From positions 5,952,001 through 6,016,000 of the forward strand of contig NC_081335.1 of the NCBI RefSeq assembly GCF_022539665.2: a stretch of DNA of 64,000 nt, given 5' to 3'. Made by a program: the position numbers and the translations under genes. The first letter of the stretch is position 1; each line of letters opens with the position of its first letter. The DNA comes from Daphnia carinata. Its lineage: Eukaryota; Arthropoda; Branchiopoda; Diplostraca; Daphniidae. Shown here piece after piece: positions 19,759 through 32,084 of the stretch. The notes beneath the pieces are model-generated. The model worked only from the letters and a program-made list of their open reading frames with translations. It had not been told where the DNA came from and made no database searches.

Positions 19759-20400
19759 GAGTTTAGTGAATACTTGACGATAACTCATAGTTTTTTGGTA
19801 CCCAAACAATACTGACGAAGCACACTAAACCAAAGAGCTTAACAAAGAGCCATTGCGTATAGAATGGCGCAAAGAATCGAAAGATCCCACTGAGCATAGT
19901 CGATTCCATAAAGCTCTTGTTGAAATAATAGGAAATCTACAGCCATTCTTAGGTGAGAAGAAAAATGCTTCCATTTGACGAAAAATTTCTGCGCCCAACA
20001 GCAGACGGCGAACGGCACTGTTTAACCCTCGTTAGACGCTCAACTGATGTAAACGACAGATTCAGTAAGACAAATGTTTCATGACAGATTACCGAACAAT
20101 CAATTCAAATCGAGACAACTTTAACAGTTAGAACTGAAAGGCAGTTTGTCCTTTTTAGATGAACATAACTCGTTGGGCTGCAATTAGTTAACCATGTTTG
20201 ACACTTACTAAAAGAGGTACACCATAACACTACAGCAGCCACATGATTGCAGATGCAATATTGACATACTGGGGATGACAAATATGTATGAGATGTAAAT
20301 ATACAGACATTGGTGTTACATCATTAGTTCCAACAAGATGATGCGTGATAAAGATGAGCAGATATACATTTATTTCATTCATAGAGATATCCCTTTTAAA

Positions 20401-20588
20401 GGAGAAGCCGATCCTGGAAGTACTGCAATACCAGGTCAACTCGTGGCGGGGGCTATGCAAGCACAGCGTTCCCACCGATTTTCAAAAATCAGTTTAATAT
20501 TCTGGGGTCCATTTGAACCCGTATCAGATATTAAGCTGATAAGAACAGATACTACACTTTGATCTTAGCCAAAAGGCCGAGAAGCGAT
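20401..20588 (-). ncRNA. U2: U2 snRNA (R2)
   Basis: Full U2 with intact ATTTTTG Sm site. The flank immediately upstream differs from other units: about 11 bp (GAGATTCAAGT on +) are replaced by GTGGTGATAAT, within the first 20 bp before the start. Confidence 0.95.
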
Positions 20589-21242
20589 AACTGTGGTGAT
20601 AATTACTGGGTATTATATGCTATGCTGTTCTCGAAAATCTGACTGATGTACAAAAAAAGCAAACCCCTATCCAAAAACAATGAAATTCATCAATAAAACA
20701 GGTTGTTGCTAGAGCACCACCTGGCACTGCTAAAAGCCAATACAACTCATAAGTTTTTATCTTCTATTTTGATAGGAATGCTATATTAGGATGAGTCGTT
20801 CAAATATTAAGTTATTTGGGAAGCTGTTGAATGCAAAGCACCCTGAATTTAAGTCGATGAACTCCACCTAGTAGAGAGTACTGCAGACTTTAAACTGCCT
20901 ATTAAACAGACAGAGGAAGGTGTTAGTTAGAAACTTGGTAAAACGTTTTGTACGTAGCTCAAATCCACGGTAGACGAAACGCGGCAATATTTACAACTAA
21001 ATTAAGGTTACACAGACAGAAAACCTAACAGCATTAAACAATGTTACATGAACCCAATAATGGACGACACCCATCTAAATACTATGCCCCCGAATGTGTA
21101 AAATTCTCATTAAAAGTGCCCAAGGTTTCATTACTGAAATCTAAACATGGGTGCATTAGCAATTTCGACATCGATTATGATGTAATGGAGTTCGACGGGT
21201 TTACGTATGCCAGTAAATTCATTTCTTTTTGGGTTGTTTAAA

Positions 21243-21464
21243 CCGCTCTGAAAACGCTAGTTTCCTTCCAGTGTACCACAAGGGAACATCGGAAACGGTC
21301 CTCAATAGCTACGAGCAGGAACCACAGAAGTAGTTACACCCGAAACCTGTTTCACTCTCAGAAGCCAGCGTCATTACTCGTCATCGCGGGTTGAATGGAG
21401 GATTGTTTCTGGTGGGAAACAAGTCAAGATATACTACAGAAATGATCCTGTGAAGTATGATCTT
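21243..21464 (-). ncRNA. U3: U3 snoRNA (R2)
   Basis: 222 nt, as in R1. The 3' flank has lost two bases (AT) just beyond the end compared with the other units. Confidence 0.9.
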
Positions 21465-21770
21465 AATGTTGAATTCAGTTGCTAAAGAATAAATAGATTA
21501 TGCAAAATGAAACAGCATTAACGTATCTATACGAAAGTTGCCGTGGTTTTGCTAGTTAACGAGTTCATTCTAGAAGTGAATCTTGTCAAAAAGCGCTACA
21601 CAGCGACACTTTGCGTTTTGTTCATTTACCACTATCAACCCGATGGCAAAACAACGACGATATTTATACCACTACGGAAATTAAACGTAGTAGTCTCTTG
21701 AAGGGCATCCAGTTACTTTCATCGTGCTCATTTGCAGAAATACATTCGATAGCTGAACACACATACTCCA

Positions 21771-22062
21771 GCTGGATGTGTGGCACGCATCTGTAATCCT
21801 GCTTCTGGGAGGCTTGATAGTGTGGATGACTTGAGACGAGGAGCACTACTTCGTGATCGTGCATGTTGATCGAGCGTCCGCACTAAGCTCGTCATCAACA
21901 TGGACCCATCGGAGGAGTTTGATGGGTGCAGGTTAGCTAAGGAGGAGCGAAACGGGCCAGGAGGGAAACTTAGCAGCCAAAAGTTCCCGTGTCGGGCAGT
22001 AGTAGGATCGCGCCCGTGAATGTGCGACATGGATTAGCCTCGGCGAAACAGTCAAACCTCTT
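21771..22062 (+). ncRNA. SRP RNA: SRP RNA (R2)
   Basis: Identical in all landmarks to the R1 copy, including the Alu-domain loops, helix 8 core and the Pol III T-run terminator that follows. It diverges from U3. Confidence 0.93.
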
Positions 22063-22363
22063 TCATTTTCCTTCCTTTTTTTTTTCGATTAGGAAAATTG
22101 TTATTTCTATGTGTTTCTTTGAACTTCAGATGTGAAATACTACAACGGCAGTGACCCCCCGCACTTTTGAAAAGTGTTATATATGTGCAAAGCTCATGCG
22201 GAATAATAATCTGAATCCTAGATATTGAATGGCGTTTGAAGTTTTCTTTTTTTTTTTTTTTTTTTTTTTTTTTGAAGTTTTTCGCTTTCAATTCACTTCT
22301 TCGGATGGAACAGCGAATTGTGTGAATGTGAGTTCGATTTGAAATGGTAGAATGTTTGAATTT

Positions 22364-22395
22364 GCGGCCATCGGGCGCTTCGCGCCCTCGGCCGC
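22364..22395. repeat. GC hairpin 1 (R2)
   Basis: Same 32-nt hairpin as in R1. Confidence 0.85.
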
Positions 22396-22451
22396 GTTTT
22401 CAATTGCTATTGTGGATAGTACCGTGCTTCACTTTACATTTACGTGAATTT

Positions 22452-22483
22452 GCGGCCATCGGGCGCTTCGCGCCCTCGGCCGC
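22452..22483. repeat. GC hairpin 2 (R2)
   Basis: Second exact copy, with the same spacing as in R1. Confidence 0.85.
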
Positions 22484-22590
22484 GTTTGCAATTAGACACC
22501 TCAATATTCTTTTATCGATTTTCATCCGAAATTTGCACCCAAGCTACTCCCTAGGTTACGTACAAGAACTTATTTGTGTTTTATTGGGGT

Positions 22591-22716
22591 GCCCAGTCTA
22601 AAGACCAGGCGATCGAAAAATAAGTCATATAGACTCATCAGTGCTCCTAACCACGGAAATCTTTAGTAAAAGGCGAAAGATTTATCCGGGTATTGATTAG
22701 AAACCAGAGTGAATAT
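22591..22716 (-). ncRNA. U5: U5 snRNA (R2)
   Basis: 126-nt U5 with the invariant CGCCTTTTACTAAAGATTT loop 1 and the 3' stem-loop. Confidence 0.94.
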
Positions 22717-23190
22717 CAACTGAAAGTAGTTGGTATTTATTCATTTCACAACTTCAAACCACTTTGGTAAAGTAACAATGGTAAACCCAAAAAAATTCAA
22801 CCATAAAGCAACTGCTGGTTTCTGTTAGATTTGAGACAGTGAGTAAAACAGACGATGCTGTGTAAAGCTCATGTAAACATCATTTTTTCGTTAGATTGTG
22901 CACTAAATTAATTCTGGTTAGATGAAACATAAACGAAGTCTAGGGCAAACGAAATCGGTAAGCTGAATTGGGTAAGAAAACGAAGGACAAGTCTTCTGCT
23001 AGTTCTTAAACCTTTGTATTGAACTCTTTCGCTTAGTTGAACAAAGTGCGATTCGTTCAGTAATTCTACAAGTTTTTCGGCCTTCGATATCCATGGGAAC
23101 GAGTAACTAATCGCTTGCTAAATGCTAGAACCTAGCAGACAATGCCCATCACTAACGGAAAACTATGTTAACGTTCATTAAGGGAATCTG

Positions 23191-23332
23191 CTCCTGATGG
23201 AGCTAACAAAAATTGCCGACGACGAAGATTATTTCACTCCTTCGTGGCGGGGTATTGGTTAAAGTTTTCAACTAGCAATAATCACATCTCGGTAAACCCT
23301 CATTGATTATGATATTGCCACTGCGCAAAGCT
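23191..23332 (-). ncRNA. U4: U4 snRNA (R2)
   Basis: 142-nt U4. It differs from R1 by two base changes in the U6-pairing/5' stem-loop region, shared with R3. Confidence 0.95.
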
Positions 23333-23734
23333 AAATTGTACATGAGAGGGCTCTACTACTTGAACCTTTCTCTCGCCAATTCTGCACGGACGTTGATATC
23401 AAGAAAACCAAGAGAGGTGCTGCTTTTCATTGAAATCTAACAGTTCGCTGCCCTCATTTTTACATTCACATACCTACAAAGATAATAGTTCACTTTACAA
23501 ATATTCCACCTATGACCACACCACGCCATGGACTGGTAAAATTCATTTAAAGTGTGCATATTACGGTGCATTTCGCCAAATCAAATGAACGTGCAGGAAT
23601 TGATTCAATTTGGAGTACAATTCCACTGAACCCGTCCCCGTTAACTTGACAATAAAATCGATAAAATTCACATTAATACCGATCGAAACATTTCCAATTA
23701 CTATGAAATAGTGTTTTACCTTCAAACTTCAGAA

Positions 23735-23819
23735 TGCCGTGACCAGGATTCGAACCTGGGTTACTACGGAATTATCGTTTCCCCACAACGTAGGGTCCTA
23801 ACCACTAGACGATCACGGC
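23735..23819 (-). tRNA. tRNA-His(GTG) with 13-nt intron (R2)
   Basis: Canonical cloverleaf after removal of the 13-nt intron, anticodon GTG, T-arm CCAGG TTCGAAT CCTGG intact. The base at -1 is T on the sense strand, so the extra 5' G of tRNA-His must be added after transcription, as usual in eukaryotes. Confidence 0.95.
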
Positions 23820-23931
23820 AAAATTCAAATTATTTGGCATCTGTAAAATGCTCCACACGATCAAGTTTATGGTTCATCAACAAATTGTATTGGTGGAAAC
23901 AAAAAAATTACTTAATGAAAGAAAAAGCAAT

Positions 23932-23999
23932 GCCAACAGCTTCCCGTATTCCCAAGCGGTCACCCATCCAAGTACTAACGGGACCCGACGTAGCTTAAC
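23932..23999 (-). pseudogene. 5S rRNA 3' half, first copy (R2)
   Basis: Nucleotides 51 to the end of the split-type 5S, next to the tRNA-5S spacer. On the element strand a 17-nt A tract precedes it. Confidence 0.88.
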
Positions 24000-24016
24000 T
24001 TTTTTTTTTTTTTTTT

Positions 24017-24233
24017 CCACAACGTAGGGTCCTAACCACTAGACGATCACGGCCAAATTCAAATTATTTGGCATCTGTAAAATGCTCCACACGATCAAGT
24101 TTATGGTTCATCAACAAATTGTATTGGTGGAAACAAAAAAATTACTTAATGAAAGAAAAAGCAATGCCAACAGCTTCCCGTATTCCCAAGCGGTCACCCA
24201 TCCAAGTACTAACGGGACCCGACGTAGCTTAAC
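24017..24233 (-). repeat. Duplicated block: partial tRNA-His, spacer, 5S 3' half (R2)
   Basis: It holds the first 37 bp of tRNA-His, up to the anticodon loop, then the normal spacer and a second 5S 3' half at 24166-24233. The fragment end inside tRNA-His differs between R1, R2 and R3. Confidence 0.82.
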
Positions 24234-24315
24234 TTTTTTTTTTTTTTACGTAGCTTAACTTTTTTTTTTTTTAACGGGACCCGACGTAGCTTAACTTTTT
24301 TTTTTTTTTTTTTTT
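24234..24315 (-). repeat. Stacked poly(A) tails and 5S target duplications (R2)
   Basis: Same order as in R1: poly(A), 23-bp 5S target, poly(A), 12-bp 5S target, poly(A), 5S 3' half. The lengths of the A tracts differ between units; the 12- and 23-bp pieces do not. Confidence 0.88.
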
Positions 24316-24336
24316 ATATTATTGCTGTGACTTAAT

Positions 24337-27300
24337 TTAAAACCATTTTTTGTAGTCCTCGCATTCTTTTATTATTTTTTCCTCGTTTGCTAGGGAAGTT
24401 ACAAAAATATTCATAAAATTTGCTTTCCTTCTTTTTTTCCAGACTACAAGGCTTAGATTTGCTGCTAAAAACGTTGCATAATTTCTCTTTTGTCGCTGTG
24501 TATTAGGAAAATCTAGAAGGAAAAGTTGCTTAATATTTGGATAAAATTTTTTCTCATAAATATTATTTATGCGCCTTTGTATTAATTTGACTGCTGGCCT
24601 AGTAGTCTTACATTGAAATAAATGGAGTAAATTTTCTTCTTCTTCACATTGATCACACTTTGCTGAAACTAATTGTTTGCATTTTATAAGTCTATCTTTT
24701 GTTGGAAGAGCATTATGTATTTGTAAAAAAAGGTGTTCTCTTTGCTGAGGCGATAAAAATTTTTGTTTTAACGCCTTAAAAGCTGGTTTAAAATTGGTTC
24801 CTGGATTTTTCAAAATAATTTTTGGTTGCTGGCATTCTTTTAAAATTAGAACACTATATATTTCTTTGGTTGTTGTACACTGGTTTATTGTTAATATTTT
24901 ACTTAATTCGGTTATTAATTTTGGGGTTTCCCTTAAGAAAGCTGGAGTAATTTCACTATTTGGTCCTATTTTTACTGGGAATATATTTCTTAATTTGAGC
25001 CCTATCCAATATTTGAGCAATTTTCCGTTTTCATTTACTGGTTCTTTTGTTAATTCTCCTAAAATTGATTTTAAAAATAGGGATTCATACTTTGTTTTAA
25101 CGTTCAGAAGGCTTAATCCGCCTTCTGTTATATTTTGGTAAAGTTCTTTTTTTGCAAGTGATTCAAATTTGTGTTGCCAAATGAATGTTTGTCCAAGCTG
25201 CTGAATTTTTTCTGTGTAAAATTTGGGTATTGGTAAAATCTTTGCAAAATGATAAAATTTTGGGCATATAAAATTATTAAAGAATGCAACTTTTTGCTGG
25301 AGCGTCAGTACCCTGTTGAAAGTACCATGGAGGCTCTGCTTAATTTTTGCCAGCAAATTAGCACAGTTTTTGTGAGTGGTGGATTCAATGTCTTGATACC
25401 ATTCAATTCCGAGCATTTTTATTGAATCTTTTTCTACTATCCACGTTAAAGGCAAATTTTGTTCCTTATTCCAACTCCCTAGTTTTATTAAATTAGATTT
25501 ATTTTTACTTATTTTTGAGTTGGTTGCTTGCTCGAAATCTTCAATACAAAGTTCTAAATTCATGAAATCATCGTTATTTTGTATAAAAACGGATACGTCA
25601 TCTACGAAGGCATTGATTAGGTGTTTAGAGTTTGCGATTAGAGTTGGTTGAATTTTTGTTTTGATGGAAATTAAAAATGGCTCGATAAAAATTATATAAA
25701 GAAACATTGCTAATGGGCAGCCTTGTCTTACACCTCTTTTTAAATTAATGTTTTTCCCATTTCTCCATTTACATACACCTTGCTTGACGATTTTTCGTAC
25801 AGGGTTTGTATATTTCTAATAAAAATTCGGTTAAACCCCATTTTTGATAAAACGTCATATAAAAAGGTACGATCTACCATATCATATGCCTTTTCGAAGT
25901 CTAGACTAATTATTGCCATACCTTTTTCTCTTATATTGCCGCCTTTGTAAGTATCCTGGGTTGAAAACCATTCTATAATATTTCGATATGTTGCTAAATT
26001 TTGACTAATGTCCCTGTTTGCTAATCCTCCTGTTTGTTCTTGACATATTATGTAAGGTAAAATTTTTTTTAGTCTTAATGTTATAATTTTTGCTAAAATT
26101 TTGTAGTCGGAGCATAAAAGGCTAATAGGTCTCCAATTACTTAAAATTTTCCTGCTTCCTCCTTTGTGCAGTAAAGTAATAATTCCTGTTGTCTGGGTTT
26201 CGCTAAGTTCCTCGATATCTAATACATGGTTGAACAACATTGTTATTTCTTCTTTTAACCAAGGCCATATTTTTCTGTAAAATTCGATAGGTAACCCATC
26301 TATTCCTGGTGATTTATTTTGTGGCATGGTTTCAATGGCATTCCAGACTTCATCCTCCGTGATTTTTTTTACTAGTTCAACATTCATGTCCTGGCTTACT
26401 TGAACATTTAAATTGTTTAGGATTTTCTTCCTTTTCACTGGGTTGTGGTTATTAAGAGAAAATAAACGTTCGTAAGATAAAAATATTTTTTGGTGTACAT
26501 CTGGGTTTTTTGTTAAAAATCCATTCTCTTCCAATTCAGTAATTATTCTGCTTTCTCCATTTGTTTTTTCCTTAATTAGATTGGCCACACTAATGGTTTC
26601 GTTACCGATGAGAAAGTTTAATTTTCCCCTAATCTTCTTCCCTTGTTCTTCTTTTATGTACATATTTTTTAAAACATTTTTTAAAAAGTAATAATCTTCG
26701 AAGTTATTTTGTCCTTGGTCTATCTCAGCCTTTACTTGATCTAGACATTTCATATATAGAATTTTTTTTCTTTGAGTTCCTTTCTTTCCATTTATTTTTT
26801 GAATACTGTGTGCATATAATTTTGAAGTTGTCTTTTATTTCTCTTTCCCACCATTGTAATATACTCCTGTACTCTTGCTTCTTTTGTTTTGCATTTAAAA
26901 TAAAATTTTCTAAAACTTTTTGGAATTCTGGGTCATACAGTATACTGGTATTCAATTTCCATAGCAGTTTCTTCTTCCTCTGTTCCTCTATTCTCCCATC
27001 TAGATCAAGCATTACTGCTTGATGGTCACTAAATGTAAAATTTAAATGTTTGCATTCTTGGATATTGTCTTTATTTTTACATTGCACATATATTCTATCA
27101 ATTCTAGATTTTCCATTAGGACTTATAAAAGTAAAAGCATTGGTTATTGGGTATTTGAATCTGTAAGCATCTATTAGTTTTAGTCTTTCTACAAGGTTTT
27201 TCAGTTGATTATTTATTTTCTTTTTTTCACCTTCCCTATCTCTTGGATCAATTATACTGTTAAAATCTCCTAAAATAATAAGTTGTTCATCACTAGCTTT

Positions 27301-27669
27301 CAGAAATTTGGGAAGTGTCAGTAGAAAAAATTTATGTCTGTTTGTTGCTGTTTCGTTTTGGGTTGGAGCATAAATATTTACAATAATTAAATTTTTAAAA
27401 TGTGCTCTTATAATTCTCCCATCTGCTGCCTTTTCTATGTTAATTAATTCTAGCTGTTTTCTGTATAATATTATGGTTCCTGATCTTTTGTTTTCAACAT
27501 TATTGTTGATTATCGCAATAAAATCTGTATGAAGTTCTGGGATTTCGTCAATGTTAGTTTCTTGTAAGGCTAAGATGTCAGGCTTGTTTTTTATTATAAA
27601 TTGGTTTAAAAATTCTTTTTTATTCTTTGATTTAAGACCGTTGATATTTAATGTAATTATTCTAACCAT
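24337..27669 (-). pseudogene. ORF2 of element C, frameshifted
   Basis: All endonuclease, RT and zinc-finger motifs are present. One frame break is near 26.76 kb, where the sequence around the codons after KKNFYMKCLD is altered with extra T residues. Another is a 5-T run near 25.75 kb where others have 6 T, just before RQGCP. The T8 run that is shifted in A and B is correct here. Confidence 0.9.
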
Positions 27670-27703
27670 ATGTTTAATAAAAAAAAAAAAACAGGGTTTT
27701 TTA

Positions 27704-29080
27704 CTATAAAAAAGGGGTAAGGTTTGGCTCTAAGAATTCTGGCTCTTCTTCTTCCATTGCATTTTCTTTGTTTGTGTCTAACTGGTTTTTGGTACAATTT
27801 TGAAATTCCTCTATTCCCCCTGTAAGTAGTCCTGCAAATTGTGTTTTATCTGATATCGCCTCACTTTCTTTTGTCGCTTCTGATTCGTTTATTTTAAGTT
27901 CTTGTTCTTCATGAGTAGACTGACAAAAATTGTATTCCTTTCTACTACTCTCCATCTCCTCTATAATTTCCATACATGGTTTTTGCATCATGGAGCATAA
28001 GTCGTCATCGGTGTCTTGTATTTCAATACTATTACTTTCTTCATTATTTTTTCCGGGGCCTATGATTTGAGTTACATTATCTTCCCAAGGAAATCCGCTG
28101 GTTCCATTTTTCCTATTTTCTCCGTCTTCCTTATTTTCGCATGGAATCTCATTTCTTTTAGTGAACCTTTGGCGACATGTATTTAAATTTGGTTTTAATT
28201 TTTTGAGTTGTCTTCGATTCCCTGTACTTATCAATTTCGTTTGCCCTTTTATTTCGTTTCTTTCTGATTCCTTTACTTTCCCAAAATATTTTCCATTTGC
28301 TTCTTCCTTCGATCCTTTACGCCCTCGCTTTTTCTGCTGTTTCCATTCAGCTTCATCTCCAGAATCTGTTGAATCACTTCCACTGTCTTCTCCAACATCA
28401 CTGTGCTCATGTTTTCCGGTATTTTTTACACTTTCGGCATCCTTGACTATTTCTTTCAGCGTTCTAATGGCTAATGTGACTGCAGGACTACTTCCTAAAG
28501 CTTGGCTGTAGGTCCTTTTGCCTCCATCACAGTTTCGAGCTTCATGTTGATCAGAGTCACATCTGGCACATGTTTTAATCTGTCCTGTATAAGTAACTGA
28601 AAATCTTATTCCCATAATTGTAATAAATGAAGGTATGTTTTTATGGATCATCATTTCCACAGTTAACTTTTCCCTTTTGGTTTTCAATAGATCTAAGTTT
28701 GGCTTTTCCCACTCAATCCCCTTAATTTGCCCATATTGCTCGAATGCTGTATAAATATATTTGAAGTCCATTTCGTCCGGGACATACTTAACCTGAATTT
28801 TTTTCCACGGACTCCCAGCAACAATTACAGGGATTTGATATATTTTCCCATTTTTTTCATATAATATTCCTTTTGCATGTTTTTGTAAAAAATTATCAAA
28901 AAGATCTTGGGTTTTAAATTTGGCTACTACTTGCTTGGTATGGTAATGTAAGTCGATTACCGTCAGTTGATCATCAACTATTCCCAAACCCATAAACCAA
29001 CGATGTATTTCAATTTCTAAAGGGACGTATTCGACTTCTTTGAAACTGAAGAAAATTGTTCTTTCTCTCTTTATTTCCAT
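27704..29080 (-). CDS. ORF1 protein of element C (CCHC)
   Basis: 458 residues, same sequence as ORF1 of B: N-terminal possible RRM-like region, CCHC knuckle at 172-185, charged low-complexity C-terminal half. Its intact frame beside a broken ORF2 means the copy could at most supply ORF1 protein. Confidence 0.88.
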   Translation of the reverse strand: MEIKRERTIFFSFKEVEYVPLEIEIHRWFMGLGIVDDQLTVIDLHYHTKQVVAKFKTQDLFDNFLQKHAKGILYEKNGKIYQIPVIVAGSPWKKIQVKYVPDEMDFKYIYTAFEQYGQIKGIEWEKPNLDLLKTKREKLTVEMMIHKNIPSFITIMGIRFSVTYTGQIKTCARCDSDQHEARNCDGGKRTYSQALGSSPAVTLAIRTLKEIVKDAESVKNTGKHEHSDVGEDSGSDSTDSGDEAEWKQQKKRGRKGSKEEANGKYFGKVKESERNEIKGQTKLISTGNRRQLKKLKPNLNTCRQRFTKRNEIPCENKEDGENRKNGTSGFPWEDNVTQIIGPGKNNEESNSIEIQDTDDDLCSMMQKPCMEIIEEMESSRKEYNFCQSTHEEQELKINESEATKESEAISDKTQFAGLLTGGIEEFQNCTKNQLDTNKENAMEEEEPEFLEPNLTPFL

Positions 29081-29577
29081 TCTACAAATAGGGTGCTACT
29101 ATTATGTGCTAAGGTGAAGATGAATATATATTTTTTTTTGTTTTTAATGTTTTTTTTGTGTGTGCACTTAGAAGGAAATATAAATATGAAATATGTTGAA
29201 GACTAGTAGGAATGAGTGAAGATGAGGTGAAGATTGATATAAATAGGTTCAGTACAGAAGATTGCAAGATTGAAACAGAGTAAAGAATAATAACTGAGAA
29301 AAAGAGAAAACAGAATGCAAAGATATGAAAGAAAACTAATTGAAAAAAAATTATGCAAAAACTGAGAAAATTGACTAACAAATGAAGAAGAGAAGAATTT
29401 ATTCTAACTAAGTATAATACTATTTTCACTTTTGAAGTGAAAATAATATTATTCAAACAAAAACTAACTGAAATATGAAAAATAGAATTAGATAAATAGA
29501 TAGAAACTATGAAATGAGAAAACTAGCTGGAAAATTTTTCAAGTTTGTGATATTTTTGGGAGCTGTCAAAAAACACG
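29081..29577 (-). other. 5' leader of element C
   Basis: Same AT-rich leader and hairpin (about 29.42-29.45 kb) as in B. Confidence 0.6.
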
Positions 29578-29626
29578 TCCGGGAGCTGACGAGACCGGGT
29601 GAGTTCTACGTGGTATGGCCGTTGAC
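29578..29626 (-). pseudogene. 5S rRNA 5' half (R3), split by element C
   Basis: Nucleotides 1-49 of the split-type 5S gene; the partner half is at 24.17 kb. Confidence 0.92.
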
Positions 29627-29906
29627 ACTTTCGACCGTAAAGGTAACAACGTCTGTTTCGTTGCAAATTGTGTAGTTGCAGTCACCTTAAAAATCCTCTA
29701 GCTTAGCGCTTGGGCCTCGTTTACTACATATAAAAACACTTAGTAATTGTGCATGATCAACTAAATGTTAGAATTTTCCTTGACGATTTCTATACTTAAA
29801 GAAATAAAACATTATTAAATCAAATGACATACCTTAACTGACAAATCTGCCTAATGAACAGGATCCCGTGATGTATGGTACACTTGATATTATAGGTTCT
29901 GCTTCT

Positions 29907-30070
29907 CAGGGGACAGCGCGAACGCAGCCCCCCACTACCAAAAATTGTACTCCCGAGTTAATCGCATTTGGATTAATCGCAAGGGTCAGCCCATCCTTAG
30001 TGCAATGGAAGGGCCTCGCCCTGGAGGAACCACCTTGGTGATCATGGTTGCCTCTGAGCCAGGTAAGTAT
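29907..30070 (-). ncRNA. U1: U1 snRNA (R3), loop I variant
   Basis: 164 nt with Sm site intact. Loop I reads GATCACCAAGG (G to C in the U1-70K contact region). A change GCAGTC to GCAGCC on + alters the bulge before stem IV. Confidence 0.94.
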
Positions 30071-30712
30071 GATTTTAGTGAATACTTGACGATAACTCAT
30101 AGTTTTTTGGTACCCAAACAATACTGACGAAGCACACTAAACCAAAGAGCTTAACAAAGAGCCATTGCGTATAGAATGGCGCAAAGAATCGAAAGATCCC
30201 ACTGAGCATAGTCGATTCCATAAAGCTCTTGTTGAAATAATAGGAAATCTACAGCCATTCTTAGGTGAGAAGAAAAATGCTTCCATTTGACGAAAAATTT
30301 CTGCGCCCAACAGCAGACGGCGAACGGCACTGTTTAACCCTCGTTAGACGCTCAACTGATGTAAACGACAGATTCAGTAAGACAAATGTTTCATGACAGA
30401 TTACCGAACAATCAATTCAAATCGAGACAACTTTAACAGTTAGAACTGAAAGGCAGTTTGTCCTTTTTAGATGAACATAACTCGTTGGGCTGCAATTAGT
30501 TAACCATGTTTGACACTTACTAAAAGAGGTACACCATAACACTACAGCAGCCACATGATTGCAGATGCAATATTGACATACTGGGGATGACAAATATGTA
30601 TGAGATGTAAATATACAGACATTGGTGTTACATCATTAGTTCCAACAAGATGATGCGTGATAAAGATGAGCAGATATACATTTATTTCATTCATAGAGAT
30701 ATCCCTCTTTAA

Positions 30713-30900
30713 GGAGAAGCCGATCCTGGAAGTACTGCAATACCAGGTCAACTCGTGGCGGGGGCTATGCAAGCACAGCGTTCCCACCGATTTTCAGAAA
30801 TCAGTTTAATATTCTGGGGTCCATTTGAACCCGTATCAGATATTAAGCTGATAAGAACAGATACTACACTTTGATCTTAGCCAAAAGGCCGAGAAGCGAT
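30713..30900 (-). ncRNA. U2: U2 snRNA (R3), Sm-site mutant
   Basis: U2 throughout, but the Sm site reads ATTTCTG instead of ATTTTTG, which should impair Sm-ring binding and snRNP assembly. The sequence just beyond the 3' end is also changed (CTCTTTAAGG). It is likely a non-functional copy unless the base is a sequencing error. Confidence 0.93.
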
Positions 30901-31556
30901 AACTGAGATTCAAGTTACTGGGTATTATATGCTATGCTGTTCTCGAAAATCTGACTGATGTACAAAAAAAGCAAACCCCTATCCAAAAACAATGAAATTC
31001 ATCAATAAAACAGGTTGTTGCTAGAGCACCACCTGGCACTGCTAAAAGCCAATACAACTCATAAGTTTTTATCTTCTATTTTGATAGGAATGCTATATTA
31101 GGATGAGTCGTTCAAATATTAAGTTATTTGGGAAGCTGTTGAATGCAAAGCACCCTGAATTTAAGTCGATGAACTCCACCTAGTAGAGAGTACTGCAGAC
31201 TTTAAACTGCCTATTAAACAGACAGAGGAAGGTGTTAGTTAGAAACTTGGTAAAACGTTTTGTACGTAGCTCAAATCCACGGTAGACGAAACGCGGCAAT
31301 ATTTACAACTAAATTAAGGTTACACAGACAGAAAACCTAACAGCATTAAACAATGTTACATGAACCCAATAATGGACGACACCCATCTAAATACTATGCC
31401 CCCGAATGTGTAAAATTCTCATTAAAAGTGCCCAAGGTTTCATTACTGAAATCTAAACATGGGTGCATTAGCAATTTCGACATCGATTATGATGTAATGG
31501 AGTTCGACGGGTTTACGTATGCCAGTAAATTCATTTCTTTTTGGGTTGTTTAAATA

Positions 31557-31778
31557 CCGCTCTGAAAACGCTAGTTTCCTTCCAGTGTACCACAAGGGAA
31601 CATCGGAAACGGTCCTCAATAGCTACGAGCAGGAACCACAGAAGTAGTTACACCCGAAACCTGTTTCACTCTCAGAAGCCAGCGTCATTACTCGTCATCG
31701 CGGGTTGAATGGAGGATTGTTTCTGGTGGGAAACAAGTCAAGATATACTACAGAAATGATCCTGTGAAGTATGATCTT
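31557..31778 (-). ncRNA. U3: U3 snoRNA (R3)
   Basis: 222 nt with box A and C/B regions as in R1. Confidence 0.9.
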
Positions 31779-32084
31779 AATGTTGAATTCAGTTGCTAAA
31801 GAATAAATAGATTATGCAAAATGAAACAGCATTAACGTATCTATACGAAAGTTGCCGTGGTTTTGCTAGTTAACGAGTTCATTCTAGAAGTGAATCTTGT
31901 CAAAAAGCGCTACACAGCGACACTTTGCGTTTTGTTCATTTACCACTATCAACCCGATGGCAAAACAACGACGATATTTATACCACTACGGAAATTAAAC
32001 GTAGTAGTCTCTTGAAGGGCATCCAGTTACTTTCATCGTGCTCATTTGCAGAAATACATTCGATAGCTGAACACACATACTCCA

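Larger units (their letters stand above)
24316..29577 (-). mobile_element. Element C: full-length 5S-targeting Tx1-like retrotransposon
   Basis: 5.26 kb, same ends and order as B. ORF1 is intact. ORF2 is broken by two short indels. It is near identical to B and D at the nucleotide level, as is the host unit around it. Confidence 0.92.
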
